NCBI GenBank assembly: GCA_937894165.1
Contig: CALCSX010000059.1
Span: forward strand, 1-50,425
Direction: 5' to 3'
DNA from: an uncultured Saprospiraceae bacterium
GTDB lineage: Bacteria > Bacteroidota > Bacteroidia > Chitinophagales > Saprospiraceae
DNA length: 50,425 bases
The notes under the pieces were generated by a model. The model made no database searches. It saw only the letters and a program-made list of their open reading frames with translations, and was not told the DNA's origin. Positions 24,842 to 33,359 of the stretch are shown here, piece by piece; position 1 is the stretch's first letter; every line of letters starts with the position of its first letter. Position numbers and translations under genes: made by a program.

Positions 24842-26081
24842 CTTTTAATGCGTCTATGGGTTTGATCTTGGCTGCCCGCCAGGAAGGGAAAAACCCCGCC
24901 AATGCTCCGGCAAAAACAAGAAGAAATACGGTGCTAAGCGCAATACTAAAATCGACTTGCGGGTAGTAAAAGAAATCGCTTTTTATCTGTGGACCCACTA
25001 TTTCCAATATTACCAGCCCACCGATCAGACCCGAAAAGCCTGAAATCGTTGTTACAAATATGGATTCTTGAATAATCATGGCAACAATGGAGAGCGGTGT
25101 AGCTCCCAAAGCTTTTCTAATACCAATTTCCTTGGTTCTTTCTTTTACGATTATCAACATGATGTTGCCCACGCCTACCACACCGGCGATGATTGTACAA
25201 ATCCCCACAGACCAAAAGAAGAGACTAATCATCGTGTTCAGGTCGAAAAACTTCTGTGCAGCTTCGAGGGTATTGTTTATTCCAATGGCGCTGTCGTCAT
25301 CAGGAGCGACGCTATGTCTTTCTTTAAGTACCTTTTCAAGGTTTGCACTGAATACTTCCGAATGCGCTACTGCTTCATCAAAAGATTCTATTTTCGGCAA
25401 GGTGTAGGATAAATTCCGGATATTATCCCCGAGGCTAAATACCTGTTGCATGGTGGATAAAGGGAGGAAAATTTTGGTTTCATCTCTCTCCCCACCCGGG
25501 TCTGTGAAGACGCCAACTACAGTATAGATGCTGCCATTGATGGAAATTTGCTCTCCAAGAGGGGACGTACTGTCAGTGAATAGATCAGTTTTGACTTTAT
25601 TGCCAATAATAGCGACTTTTTCCCGATATTTTAGGTCATTAAAATTGATAAACCTTCCCTCTGTAAGGGAGGCATTTTCAAGAAATTGCATATCCGGATA
25701 TACACCTTCGATGCGGTAGTTACCCGTTTCATTTTTATAGACGGTGATGGATGTCCATTCGCGATAAGAGGAAGAGCGGAGATCGATATCGTCGGAGAAA
25801 TATTGGAGCGTATAATCGTAATCATCGTTTCTCAATTGCAATCTTCTACCCGGATTCAGACCTTCATGCCCTTTGCTAGTCACACCGGTCCAAACATAGA
25901 TTCTATTCTCTGCATTTTTAGCAAACTGTTGCGCAATGCCATTCTCCAGGCCTTTTCCGACCCCAAGAAGTATTACGAGAATGAAAATACCCGAACCTAC
26001 GGAGATACCTGTGAGGAAGGTTCTCAGCTTGTTTTTGGCTATTGCCTGAAATATTTCCTGCCAGCGTTCTATATCAAACAT
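24834..26081 (-). CDS. MacB-type ABC transporter permease (first)
   Basis: This 415-aa permease has the same organisation as its neighbour: an N-terminal helix (FLTGISVGSGIFILVILLGVG), a periplasmic domain with GLENGIAQQFAKNAENRIYV, and three C-terminal helices with IMLIIVKERTKEIGIRKALGATPLSI. It starts inside the end of the ATPase gene (8-base overlap, 26074-26081) and overlaps the second permease by 8 bases (24834-24841), so all three are translationally coupled. The two permeases look like an ancient duplication. Confidence 0.94.
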   Translation of the reverse strand: MFDIERWQEIFQAIAKNKLRTFLTGISVGSGIFILVILLGVGKGLENGIAQQFAKNAENRIYVWTGVTSKGHEGLNPGRRLQLRNDDYDYTLQYFSDDIDLRSSSYREWTSITVYKNETGNYRIEGVYPDMQFLENASLTEGRFINFNDLKYREKVAIIGNKVKTDLFTDSTSPLGEQISINGSIYTVVGVFTDPGGERDETKIFLPLSTMQQVFSLGDNIRNLSYTLPKIESFDEAVAHSEVFSANLEKVLKERHSVAPDDDSAIGINNTLEAAQKFFDLNTMISLFFWSVGICTIIAGVVGVGNIMLIIVKERTKEIGIRKALGATPLSIVAMIIQESIFVTTISGFSGLIGGLVILEIVGPQIKSDFFYYPQVDFSIALSTVFLLVFAGALAGFFPSWRAAKIKPIDALKDV

Positions 26082-26775
26082 GCTTAGTCACTCTTATTTG
26101 TTGTACTTCCTGATCATCGACTATTATTCCATCTTTTAGGTTGACGATGCGTTTGGTCATATGTGCGATGTCGTTTTCGTGCGTGACGATAAGTATTGTT
26201 TTTCCTTCGTCATTTATCTGCTGAATCAAAGCCATCACCTCTCGTGATGTGGTGGAATCTAACGCTCCAGTCGGTTCGTCAGCCAGCAGCACTTTGGGGT
26301 CTGAGGCTAGGGCGCGTGCGATGGCAACCCGCTGTTTTTGCCCACCTGAAAGTTCGTTGGGAAGGTGGTGCGCCCAAGGAGCGAGGCCTACCTTCTCGAG
26401 GTAATGCATGGATATTTCATTGCGTTCTCTTCTCTTTTTGCCTTGATAATAAAGCGGTAAGGCGACATTATCTAAAGCGTTTTTGTAATTGATGAGATTG
26501 AAGGATTGAAAGATGAAACCAAGGAATTTATTTCTGTAGCGGGAGGCTGTGGTTTCGGTGAGATTTTTAATTTTTACACCGTCGAGGACATATTCACCGC
26601 TGTCGGCCTCGTCCAGAATACCGAGAATATTGAGGAGGGTGGATTTTCCTGAGCCTGAGGAGCCCATTATTGAGACGAGTTCACCTTCTTTGACCTGGAA
26701 GTTGATACCTTTCAGGACGTGAAGTGAATTGTTCCCCATTTTATAGGATTTGTGTAAATCTTTGATCTCAATCAT
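26074..26775 (-). CDS. ABC transporter ATP-binding protein (MacB/LolD type)
   Basis: This 233-aa ATPase starts at MIEIKDLHKSYKMG; the frame is open 11 codons further, but this start gives the family N-terminus. Motifs are Walker A GSSGSGKST (38-46), Q-loop Q90, signature LSGGQ (142-146) and Walker B VLLADEPTGALD (162-173). The sequence belongs to the MacB/LolD/FtsE class that powers exporters with FtsX-type permeases. It leads the efflux operon, ahead of both permeases. It drives conformational change of the permeases and does not itself cross the membrane. Confidence 0.95.
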   Translation of the reverse strand: MIEIKDLHKSYKMGNNSLHVLKGINFQVKEGELVSIMGSSGSGKSTLLNILGILDEADSGEYVLDGVKIKNLTETTASRYRNKFLGFIFQSFNLINYKNALDNVALPLYYQGKKRRERNEISMHYLEKVGLAPWAHHLPNELSGGQKQRVAIARALASDPKVLLADEPTGALDSTTSREVMALIQQINDEGKTILIVTHENDIAHMTKRIVNLKDGIIVDDQEVQQIRVTKHV

Positions 26776-27100
26776 GTAAAAATTCTTAAAATATTTATAA
26801 GCTGACAACGCCTCTAACGCTGCAATGTTAAATTATAGTGAAAATTTAGGACTAATATTGTGAGTGGGTGGTATTATTTATACGAAAGCGTGGGAAGTGT
26901 CGACAAAAGAGGGGAAATGGTTTAGTCAGACCCAAAAGAGGTTATTTCCGGTAATAATTAATAGTATAGATTTATCCGAGAATACGAGTAATCATATAAT
27001 CTGATTTATCCATGTTATGAATAATTGAATGAGAAAATCATTTAAAGAATTTTACGAATTCTTTAAAGCAAATTACCAAACTCATACTTCTTACAAAAAC
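26776..27100. other. Intergenic region between efflux operon and M1 peptidase
   Basis: This 325-base region must hold the promoter of the efflux operon at its left end. At 27041-27067 an 11-bp perfect stem (tttaaagaatt with aattctttaaa, 5-base loop) lies 33 bases beyond the peptidase stop codon. It is AT-rich with no clear T-tract, so its role as a terminator is doubtful. No gene is seen. Confidence 0.5.
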
Positions 27101-29572
27101 CTATTTCTTCACCCATTCGCCCTTAGCAATCGCCCGACCTTTATCATTTTTTAAAATCAAAATATAAACCCCTGAACCTAATTTCGAGACATCCAAACGA
27201 TGTTCCGGCTGGTTAGGTAGGGAAAACTGTTGAATGATTTTCCCCTGCATGTCAATGATTTCTGCAATGAACCCTTTCGAAATATTATTTTCATTAGGGG
27301 AATATTGACCGGCATCAAAGGTGAAATTCAAAAATTGTCCTGCATTGGGATTGGGAAATAAAGTCAATTGTTCCAGAACCGGGTATTCTCTTATGCCTGA
27401 AATGATCGGCACATCGACACCGTTTGCGAAACAATATTCCCCGAAAGCTAATGAATCAATTCTTATCAATCCTGCCCCATCAAATGAGGAACCCTTTATC
27501 TTGGTATAATTAGAATACTGCAACCAATCGCTGTTTGCATCTCTTCTATACATCAAGATCAAGCTATCCTCTGTACTTGCGACCAAATCCAGATCCAACT
27601 CACCTAATGTAGGTGCTCTATTATAGGACATGCTGGCAGAAACTTTTGAATCATTGGAAATAAATCCATCTACTTTCCAATAATGTGTAGAACTTAATTT
27701 TGCCTCAATTTCACTATTTTTAATAGGATCGGGAGCCACCCATAGGTGTTCGATCGCAATTTCATGGTCGCCCGTGACAAAATCTGTATTAATACTCATC
27801 TGGGAATGTGTACTTCTCAAATTGGCATCTGCTGTGGAACCAGTTATGGAATTAAAGCCGGATAAGGGTAAAAAATCGGTTCTAGGATTGGGAACCCAAT
27901 GGATCGGTGCGAAAGGAAGCGTCACCTGAACAACATCAGACTGTCCACTTACTACGACCTTTTCAATTGTCCTGTTACCTAAATCATCAAAAAAGTAAAT
28001 CGATAAAGGTGTATTATTCATAAACTTCGTCTTACCTCTAAGCTTTTGTTCAATAAATATATCAAGTACAAATTCATTCCCTTGAGGACTTATTTGGACA
28101 CTATCGATCTCAAAAGCAGCATAACCCGGTTGAAATATCCAATCATCAAAAAAGTCAACCATAGGAACGCCGGTAGCTTGCTCTAATTTATCTCTGTATT
28201 GATAGGCATCTATGGATTGGTATTCAAAATCTTCAAGAATTGCTCTTTGACCTGTTCTAAAAGCTTCATCTCCCATATATTTTCGCATCGCATGGATTGT
28301 GGAAGCACCTTTGTTATAAGTGTGAACTCCATAGGTTATCGTTTCCGGCATTGGAGACAAAGCTAAATAGGCACCATCATCATTTTTAGCTCTGTTCATC
28401 ACCGTACGGAAATTATTTTCTACCTGGTTATAAAATTCTGCAGGTCCATCTTTGAATTCGAAGAAAAGATGGGCGCCATATTCGGAATTTCCTTCCTTAA
28501 TCCACATATTGTGAGATGAGCTCATCGTAATCGCATTTCCCCACCAGTGATGACAAAGTTCGTGCGCCATCAACCTATCACTAGTAGTAGTTCCATTCGC
28601 CGCAAAATCCGGGTAAGCCACACAAGTTGAGTGCTCCATTGCTCCTCTGGAAACCATTACATAACCGATTCTCTCCCAGATATACCTGCCATACCAATGT
28701 TCAAATGCTTCCATGGCTTTATCCAGATTGACAAATGAATTCTTGGTGGTATTGATTGTATTGGATTTAGAAATAATCTGCACCGGAATTACCGCGCCAT
28801 CGATGGAAGAAACATAATCATATTCATATGTGTCATAATCGCTCGCTGCTACACCTACTAAATATGTTGGCAGTTGCTGGTTCATAGAATATGATCGCAC
28901 TATTGTACCACCCTTATCCTCCTCTCCTAAAAACGTTCCTACTGCAAAGCTATTGATACCTTTTATGGTCTCAATATTTATCTCATAGGTTGCTCTTTCA
29001 ACAAAATTATCAAAACAAGGAAACCAAGCTCTTCCGTAGTTGTGCGGTTTATCTTGTAAACCAATTCCCAAGTTGTAAGCATAGCCATCCTCGAAATAAA
29101 AACCACCAAAACCTGAAGCAGAAGTCATCGGAGTGCCTCCGTAATCAACAGTAACCTGATATACTGAATCTTTGACAAGTATTTCCGGGAAATAGACAGT
29201 CAATAATGGTCCTTCATGAAGATAGCTCAAGGTGTCTTCTCCGGTCACTACTGAAAAGACATCAAGCTGTTCGAGGTCAAGGTTGATATAATCGATATCG
29301 TCCATTTTTACCTCAAAAAAAACTGTCGTTACTGCCTCCAACCGGCTCTGATTGCTTTTCGTGAGGTCGAGATTAATCCTGTAATTTATAATATCGAATG
29401 TGTCACTTCTCTCTCGTGATGCTCTAATCCAAGCCCTATCTTCATCAGATACCGGAATGTGTCCCAATTTATTTTTGGTAAAATGGCAGCCGAAATGATG
29501 ATCATGTGGTTCTGTTTGAGAAAATAATACACTCCAAAACAAGAGCGCACAGATAAGAGTAAAATATTTCAT
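27101..29572 (-). CDS. Secreted M1-family aminopeptidase with sorting domain
   Basis: This 823-aa enzyme has a signal peptide (YFTLICALLFWSVLFSQ), an M1 N-terminal beta domain (about 55-250), and a gluzincin catalytic domain. The zinc motif is HELCHHWWG (337-345, H337, E338, H341) with the third ligand E360 (WIKEGNSEYG). The substrate-binding loop reads GAMEH (310-314) and not the classic GAMEN. A type IX secretion C-terminal domain follows (FPNPNAGQFLN, then SGVYILILKNDKGRAI), so it should be exported or held at the surface. It is monocistronic by position. It probably trims peptides from extracellular protein for uptake; the specificity cannot be told. Confidence 0.94.
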   Translation of the reverse strand: MKYFTLICALLFWSVLFSQTEPHDHHFGCHFTKNKLGHIPVSDEDRAWIRASRERSDTFDIINYRINLDLTKSNQSRLEAVTTVFFEVKMDDIDYINLDLEQLDVFSVVTGEDTLSYLHEGPLLTVYFPEILVKDSVYQVTVDYGGTPMTSASGFGGFYFEDGYAYNLGIGLQDKPHNYGRAWFPCFDNFVERATYEINIETIKGINSFAVGTFLGEEDKGGTIVRSYSMNQQLPTYLVGVAASDYDTYEYDYVSSIDGAVIPVQIISKSNTINTTKNSFVNLDKAMEAFEHWYGRYIWERIGYVMVSRGAMEHSTCVAYPDFAANGTTTSDRLMAHELCHHWWGNAITMSSSHNMWIKEGNSEYGAHLFFEFKDGPAEFYNQVENNFRTVMNRAKNDDGAYLALSPMPETITYGVHTYNKGASTIHAMRKYMGDEAFRTGQRAILEDFEYQSIDAYQYRDKLEQATGVPMVDFFDDWIFQPGYAAFEIDSVQISPQGNEFVLDIFIEQKLRGKTKFMNNTPLSIYFFDDLGNRTIEKVVVSGQSDVVQVTLPFAPIHWVPNPRTDFLPLSGFNSITGSTADANLRSTHSQMSINTDFVTGDHEIAIEHLWVAPDPIKNSEIEAKLSSTHYWKVDGFISNDSKVSASMSYNRAPTLGELDLDLVASTEDSLILMYRRDANSDWLQYSNYTKIKGSSFDGAGLIRIDSLAFGEYCFANGVDVPIISGIREYPVLEQLTLFPNPNAGQFLNFTFDAGQYSPNENNISKGFIAEIIDMQGKIIQQFSLPNQPEHRLDVSKLGSGVYILILKNDKGRAIAKGEWVKK

Positions 29573-29768
29573 AAAAGAGATTTTTTAAATAAGAATACTA
29601 ATGTAGGCATTTTTCGGGAAATATTTAATCAAATTAATATTCAAGACCACCTAAAATATTTATATATGAGAGTAGGTAAGTAAATGCGGATAAAAAAAAT
29701 TAAACCTGTAAAGATTTTCTAAAACATTTACAGAAAGTCGGTGTTTCTATTATCTTAACCAAAAAACA

Positions 29769-30626
29769 ATGAATATGAAATTCAAAAATCTTTTACTTAT
29801 TTTATGTATTGCAGCTTCTCCCTTCATGATGGAAGCACAAATTATGACACCTCAGCCAAGTCCTTCAGCTAAATTAGAGCAGAAAGTTGGTTTGGGCACA
29901 GTTACTGTTGAATATTCACGACCAAGTGTTAGAGATAGAGAGATTTATGGCAATCTAGTGCCTTACGGTAAATACTGGAGAACAGGTGCGAATGCAGCTA
30001 CTAAAGTTACTTTCAGCGAAGATGTCAAAATAGGTGGAAAAGAAGTTAAAGCAGGAACATATTCTATGTTTACAATGCCCAATACACCAAATTGGGAAGT
30101 TATTTTCCATTCGAATACAAGCTATTACGGCTCGGGAGATACTTACGAGAAAGATGGAGAAGTGGCCAGAGTAAGTGCTACACCGAAAATGACAAATTCG
30201 AATGTTGAAACTTTCAGAATTGATATCAATGATATTAAATCGGGAGGAGCAAATATTGTTATCGAATGGGGAAATCAGCAATTGGCAGTGCCTTTCACAG
30301 TGAATACTGACGAGAAAGTGATAAAGTCAATAGAATCAGTAATGGCAGGTCCATCTGCGCGAGATTATTACATGGCAGCTTCTTACTACAATGCTGAAGG
30401 AAAGGATCCTAAGCAGGCATTAGAGTGGATGAACAAGGCTGTTGATGGAGGTATGAATCAGTTTTGGGTTTTGAGACAAAAATCTTTAATCCAAGCAAAT
30501 GCAGGTGATTACAAAGGTGCGATCGAAACAGCCAATGCTTCTTTGAAAGCTGCTGAAGCTGCAAATAATGGCGATTATGTTAAGATGAATAAGGATTCGA
30601 TTGCAGAATGGTCAAAGAAGAAATAA
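29769..30626 (+). CDS. Secreted DUF2911 protein
   Basis: This 285-aa protein has a signal peptide (NLLLILCIAASPFMMEAQ) and a DUF2911 domain (about 35-175) with the family motifs VEYSRPSVRDREIYG, YGKYWRTGANAAT and KAGTYSMFTMP. The C-terminal third (about 195-280) has two TPR-like helical repeats (ARDYYMAASYYNAEGKDPKQ, then GAIETANASLKAAEAA). DUF2911 proteins are common in Bacteroidota and have no settled function. It is transcribed alone. A hairpin repeat element (30631-30750) begins four bases after its stop codon and a strong terminator follows at 30788. Confidence 0.93.
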   Translation: MNMKFKNLLLILCIAASPFMMEAQIMTPQPSPSAKLEQKVGLGTVTVEYSRPSVRDREIYGNLVPYGKYWRTGANAATKVTFSEDVKIGGKEVKAGTYSMFTMPNTPNWEVIFHSNTSYYGSGDTYEKDGEVARVSATPKMTNSNVETFRIDINDIKSGGANIVIEWGNQQLAVPFTVNTDEKVIKSIESVMAGPSARDYYMAASYYNAEGKDPKQALEWMNKAVDGGMNQFWVLRQKSLIQANAGDYKGAIETANASLKAAEAANNGDYVKMNKDSIAEWSKKK

Positions 30627-30630
30627 TAAT

Positions 30631-30750
30631 CTCTGCAAGAAAAGCCCAATTACTGCGTTACTCTCGTATTTGAATCAGTCATTTATCTCTTATAAAATCC
30701 TTGGATTCAAATACTTCGAAAGCCTTGTTCTTGGACTTTTCTTATCAGAG
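30631..30750. repeat. Hairpin element with inverted ends, copy 2
   Basis: This 120-base copy of the element at 20731-20940 begins ctctgcaagaaaag and ends cttttcttatcagag. Its inner part also has an exact 11-base inverted repeat (gtatttgaatc and gattcaaatac), so the whole copy folds as one long imperfect hairpin. It lies just after the DUF2911 gene, as copy 1 lies after the lipoprotein gene, and in the same orientation. Confidence 0.8.
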
Positions 30751-30787
30751 TTATCAAAAATTAAGTGATAAGATTTATTCTTTTTTT

Positions 30788-30821
30788 AAAGAGGTCGTAT
30801 TCTATTGAATGCGACCTCTTT
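30788..30821 (+). terminator. Strong hairpin terminator, convergent
   Basis: A 15-bp stem (aaagaggtcgtattc with gaatgcgacctcttt, one G-T pair, loop tatt) is followed on the plus strand by T-rich ttttacttttt. It lies 160 bases past the DUF2911 stop and covers the last codons of the YhhN gene, so it likely ends transcription of the DUF2911 transcript and possibly in both directions. Confidence 0.85.
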
Positions 30822-31482
30822 TACTTTTTACCATTGATGTGACGATAAAATACTGAGCTGCCATATAGGTCGTCATTACAATAATGCCTTGACCGGCAAA
30901 GCTTGAGACAAATTTTCCGTAAGCGAGAACACCATCTGACACCATAAATAATAAAGCTCCCAAAACTAATACTGAATAACCCGGCAAGGAATTTTTTCTA
31001 AGTATTGCTCCAGTAACCATTGTCCAGATTGTGAAAGCATAGACGATTACCGGAACCAGTAAATCTCCAAGGTTAGCCTTCAGGTAGAGAATTAGAAAAA
31101 TTGTAACCGCTAGTGCTATCAATATTCCGATTCCTTTCACTAAGTTAATTTGTATCCCTTGCTTGAAAAAGTTAATTGAATAAATAATTTGCATAATTAG
31201 GAAGCTTCCTAAGCCGAGCATGAAATACATTTCACCGGAAAAAATGAGGAAAACATCCCCTAACAGCGCGAAAACGAGTCCTGTCAAAAATAAAAGATAC
31301 TTATAGCCACAATTAATTACAAAAAAGTAAATAAGACTGAGCAAAATCAAGGGTTTACTGACAATCCTAATTGGAGGGTAAATTATCATCACCAAAATAT
31401 CAAAAATACAAATACCAAGAAAAACAAGTAGAAAAGTTTTATTGATTGAATTCATAGCATTTGTATTATTTAACCAATACAA
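30802..31482 (-). CDS. Lysoplasmalogenase family protein (YhhN/TMEM86)
   Basis: This 226-aa integral membrane protein has about eight hydrophobic segments and matches the YhhN/TMEM86 family: RIVSKPLILLSLIYFFV, then FLTGLVFALLGDVFLIF, then GALLFMVSDGVLAYGKF, with the conserved acidic residues of the two helices. TMEM86 members hydrolyse lysoplasmalogens; bacterial members are named by similarity. It follows the sodium symporter with two bases between stop and start, at the end of the PIG-L operon. An in-frame ATG at 31455 is an alternative start. The hydrolase role in this organism is inferred. Confidence 0.85.
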   Translation of the reverse strand: MYWLNNTNAMNSINKTFLLVFLGICIFDILVMIIYPPIRIVSKPLILLSLIYFFVINCGYKYLLFLTGLVFALLGDVFLIFSGEMYFMLGLGSFLIMQIIYSINFFKQGIQINLVKGIGILIALAVTIFLILYLKANLGDLLVPVIVYAFTIWTMVTGAILRKNSLPGYSVLVLGALLFMVSDGVLAYGKFVSSFAGQGIIVMTTYMAAQYFIVTSMVKSKRGRIQ

Positions 31483-31484
31483 AT

Positions 31485-33209
31485 TTATTCTATAATTTCA
31501 GATTGTGGTCGTTTAGGTGAAAATTGTTGGATTAAATATGAAATGAGGACAACCAGCACACAACCTATTAAATTGAGCCATAAGTATGCCAAATGAATAA
31601 TGCCATAAAAATCCAAAGCAAAAACAGTAAGAACAAACAATTCTGTAATAATAGCAGCAATAATCACCGGCTTTCCTCCCACTGATTTGATAAAAAAGGC
31701 TACCATAAAGATTCCTAAAATTGTTCCATAAAATAGCGATCCAATGATATTCACTGCTTCGATCAAATTATCAAACAGAGAGGCAAAAATGGCAAAACTC
31801 AATGCCAAAACACCCCATAATACGGTAAACCATTTGGAAGCGCTCAAGTACTTTTTGTCAGAAATATTAGGAGCTATAGTCCTTTTATAAATATCTACTA
31901 CAGTAGTTGTCGCTAAGGCATTCAATTCCGAAGCAGTGGAGGACATAGCGGCTGAAAAAATGACAGCTAGCAGCAAACCCACGATTCCGATCGGTAAATA
32001 ATTCAATATAAAGTAGATGAAAATGTAATCGCCATCCTTTTGGTCGAGTTTATCATTAGTGGCTGTGACAACTTCTCTCGCCTCAGCTCGGATCTCCTGT
32101 TCGCGTTTGTCCAAGCTTTTCAAGGTTGCTTTATTGTTGGTCAGTGCATTTTCATCGTTGGCACGTCGGGAATCAATTACATCCTGAATGGCAATTTGTT
32201 TCTCAGCGAAAATACCATCGAGTTGCAACTCTAAATCCTTGTATTCTTGCGCTTGAATTTGATTTTCCTGGACTTGATTTACATTTCCCGGGTTAAAATG
32301 AAGTGGGGTTTTTTCAAATTGAAAGAAAATAAAAACCATTACCCCCGTCAAAAGAATGAAAAACTGCATCGGAATCTTAAAAAGACCATTGAACATCAAG
32401 CCCATCCTGCTTTCTGTCAATGATTTACCGGATAAATACCGCTGAACTTGCGATTGATCAGTTCCAAAATAGGACAGAAAAAGGAATGTACCGCCCAGCA
32501 TAGCCGACCAAATATTATAACGATCAGAAAGATCAAATTCAAAGTTTACAATCTCCATTTTGCCCATGTCGCCCGCCAAATGCAACGCTTCGGTAAAAGT
32601 CAAATGATCGCTGAAATAGTTGACGATATAAAAAAAAGCTATAAACATCCCCCCCATTATCACCAACATTTGCTGCTTTTGCGTTTGCGAAACAGCACTA
32701 GTGCCGCCTGCTACAGTGTAGATGATCACCAAAATTCCAATTACCAAATTAGTCAGTGTCAAATGCCAACCCAGAATGGTGGACAAAATAATAGCAGGAG
32801 CGTAAATAGTAATTCCTGCTGCCAAACCCCTTTGAACTAGAAATAGCCCCGCTGTCAACAACCTACTGGGTAGACCAAGTCTGGTTTCTAAAAACTCATA
32901 AGCTGTATACACTTTCATCCTGTAGTACAAAGGCAGAATAAAAGCTGAGAGGATAATCATTGCCAGGGGTAAACCAAAATAGAATTGTACAAAGCCCATT
33001 CCATCGTTAAAAGCTTGGCCCGGAGTAGACAAAAATGTAATAGCTGATGCCTGTGTCGCCATGATCGACAAGCCCACCATCCAATAAGGCATCTCTTGAT
33101 TTCCACGTAAGTAGGACTCCGCCGAGTTGATCTTTCGAGTCTTCCAAATACCGTAAATAACAATAAATAGTAAAGTTCCCGCAAGTATAGTCCAATCTAT
33201 AGGATGCAT
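31485..33209 (-). CDS. Sodium:solute symporter (SSS family)
   Basis: This 574-aa transporter has about thirteen membrane segments of the SSS family, with ATQASAITFLSTPGQAF near its first helices and the sodium-site segment SAAMSSTASELNALATTTVVDIYKR. Between helices, about residues 300-390 form a long charged, coiled-coil insert (NQVQENQIQAQEYKDLELQL, then DSRRANDENALTNNKATLKS) that is unusual for the canonical family but occurs in Bacteroidota relatives as far as I recall. It lies in an operon with a secreted PIG-L deacetylase, so its cargo may be a product of that enzyme, such as a deacetylated amino sugar. That is inference. Confidence 0.92.
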   Translation of the reverse strand: MHPIDWTILAGTLLFIVIYGIWKTRKINSAESYLRGNQEMPYWMVGLSIMATQASAITFLSTPGQAFNDGMGFVQFYFGLPLAMIILSAFILPLYYRMKVYTAYEFLETRLGLPSRLLTAGLFLVQRGLAAGITIYAPAIILSTILGWHLTLTNLVIGILVIIYTVAGGTSAVSQTQKQQMLVIMGGMFIAFFYIVNYFSDHLTFTEALHLAGDMGKMEIVNFEFDLSDRYNIWSAMLGGTFLFLSYFGTDQSQVQRYLSGKSLTESRMGLMFNGLFKIPMQFFILLTGVMVFIFFQFEKTPLHFNPGNVNQVQENQIQAQEYKDLELQLDGIFAEKQIAIQDVIDSRRANDENALTNNKATLKSLDKREQEIRAEAREVVTATNDKLDQKDGDYIFIYFILNYLPIGIVGLLLAVIFSAAMSSTASELNALATTTVVDIYKRTIAPNISDKKYLSASKWFTVLWGVLALSFAIFASLFDNLIEAVNIIGSLFYGTILGIFMVAFFIKSVGGKPVIIAAIITELFVLTVFALDFYGIIHLAYLWLNLIGCVLVVLISYLIQQFSPKRPQSEIIE

Positions 33210-33212
33210 AAT

Positions 33213-33356
33213 TTATTGGTTATACTTGAAGGTCAGGTAAATAAAAAACAGCACTAAAATCAATTGAATAATTATAAGAGCTGTATAGATGTTGCTCCAT
33301 TTTTTCAAAAATGGTGCTTTTTCTAATTCAGCTTCAATTGATTCGGTTTTTTTCAA
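33213..33356 (-). CDS. Small single-pass membrane protein
   Basis: A 47-aa open frame lies between the PIG-L and symporter genes. It starts at TTG (33356), four bases after the PIG-L stop, and ends three bases before the symporter ATG, so it fills the gap exactly. The product reads MKKTESIEAELEKAPFLKKW, then a membrane helix (IYTALIIIQLILVLFFIYL), then FKYNQ. An acidic, basic and then hydrophobic order suggests a small transporter-associated subunit of the kind that accompanies some SSS symporters. It is easily missed because of the TTG start and short length. Confidence 0.72.
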   Translation of the reverse strand: MKKTESIEAELEKAPFLKKWSNIYTALIIIQLILVLFFIYLTFKYNQ

Positions 33357-33359
33357 ATT

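Noticed and set aside
25068..25412. 114-aa plus-strand open frame inside the first permease
   Set aside because: It is antisense to a strong MacB-type permease and has no features of its own. The same applies to the many other frames opposite ffh, glnN and the efflux genes.
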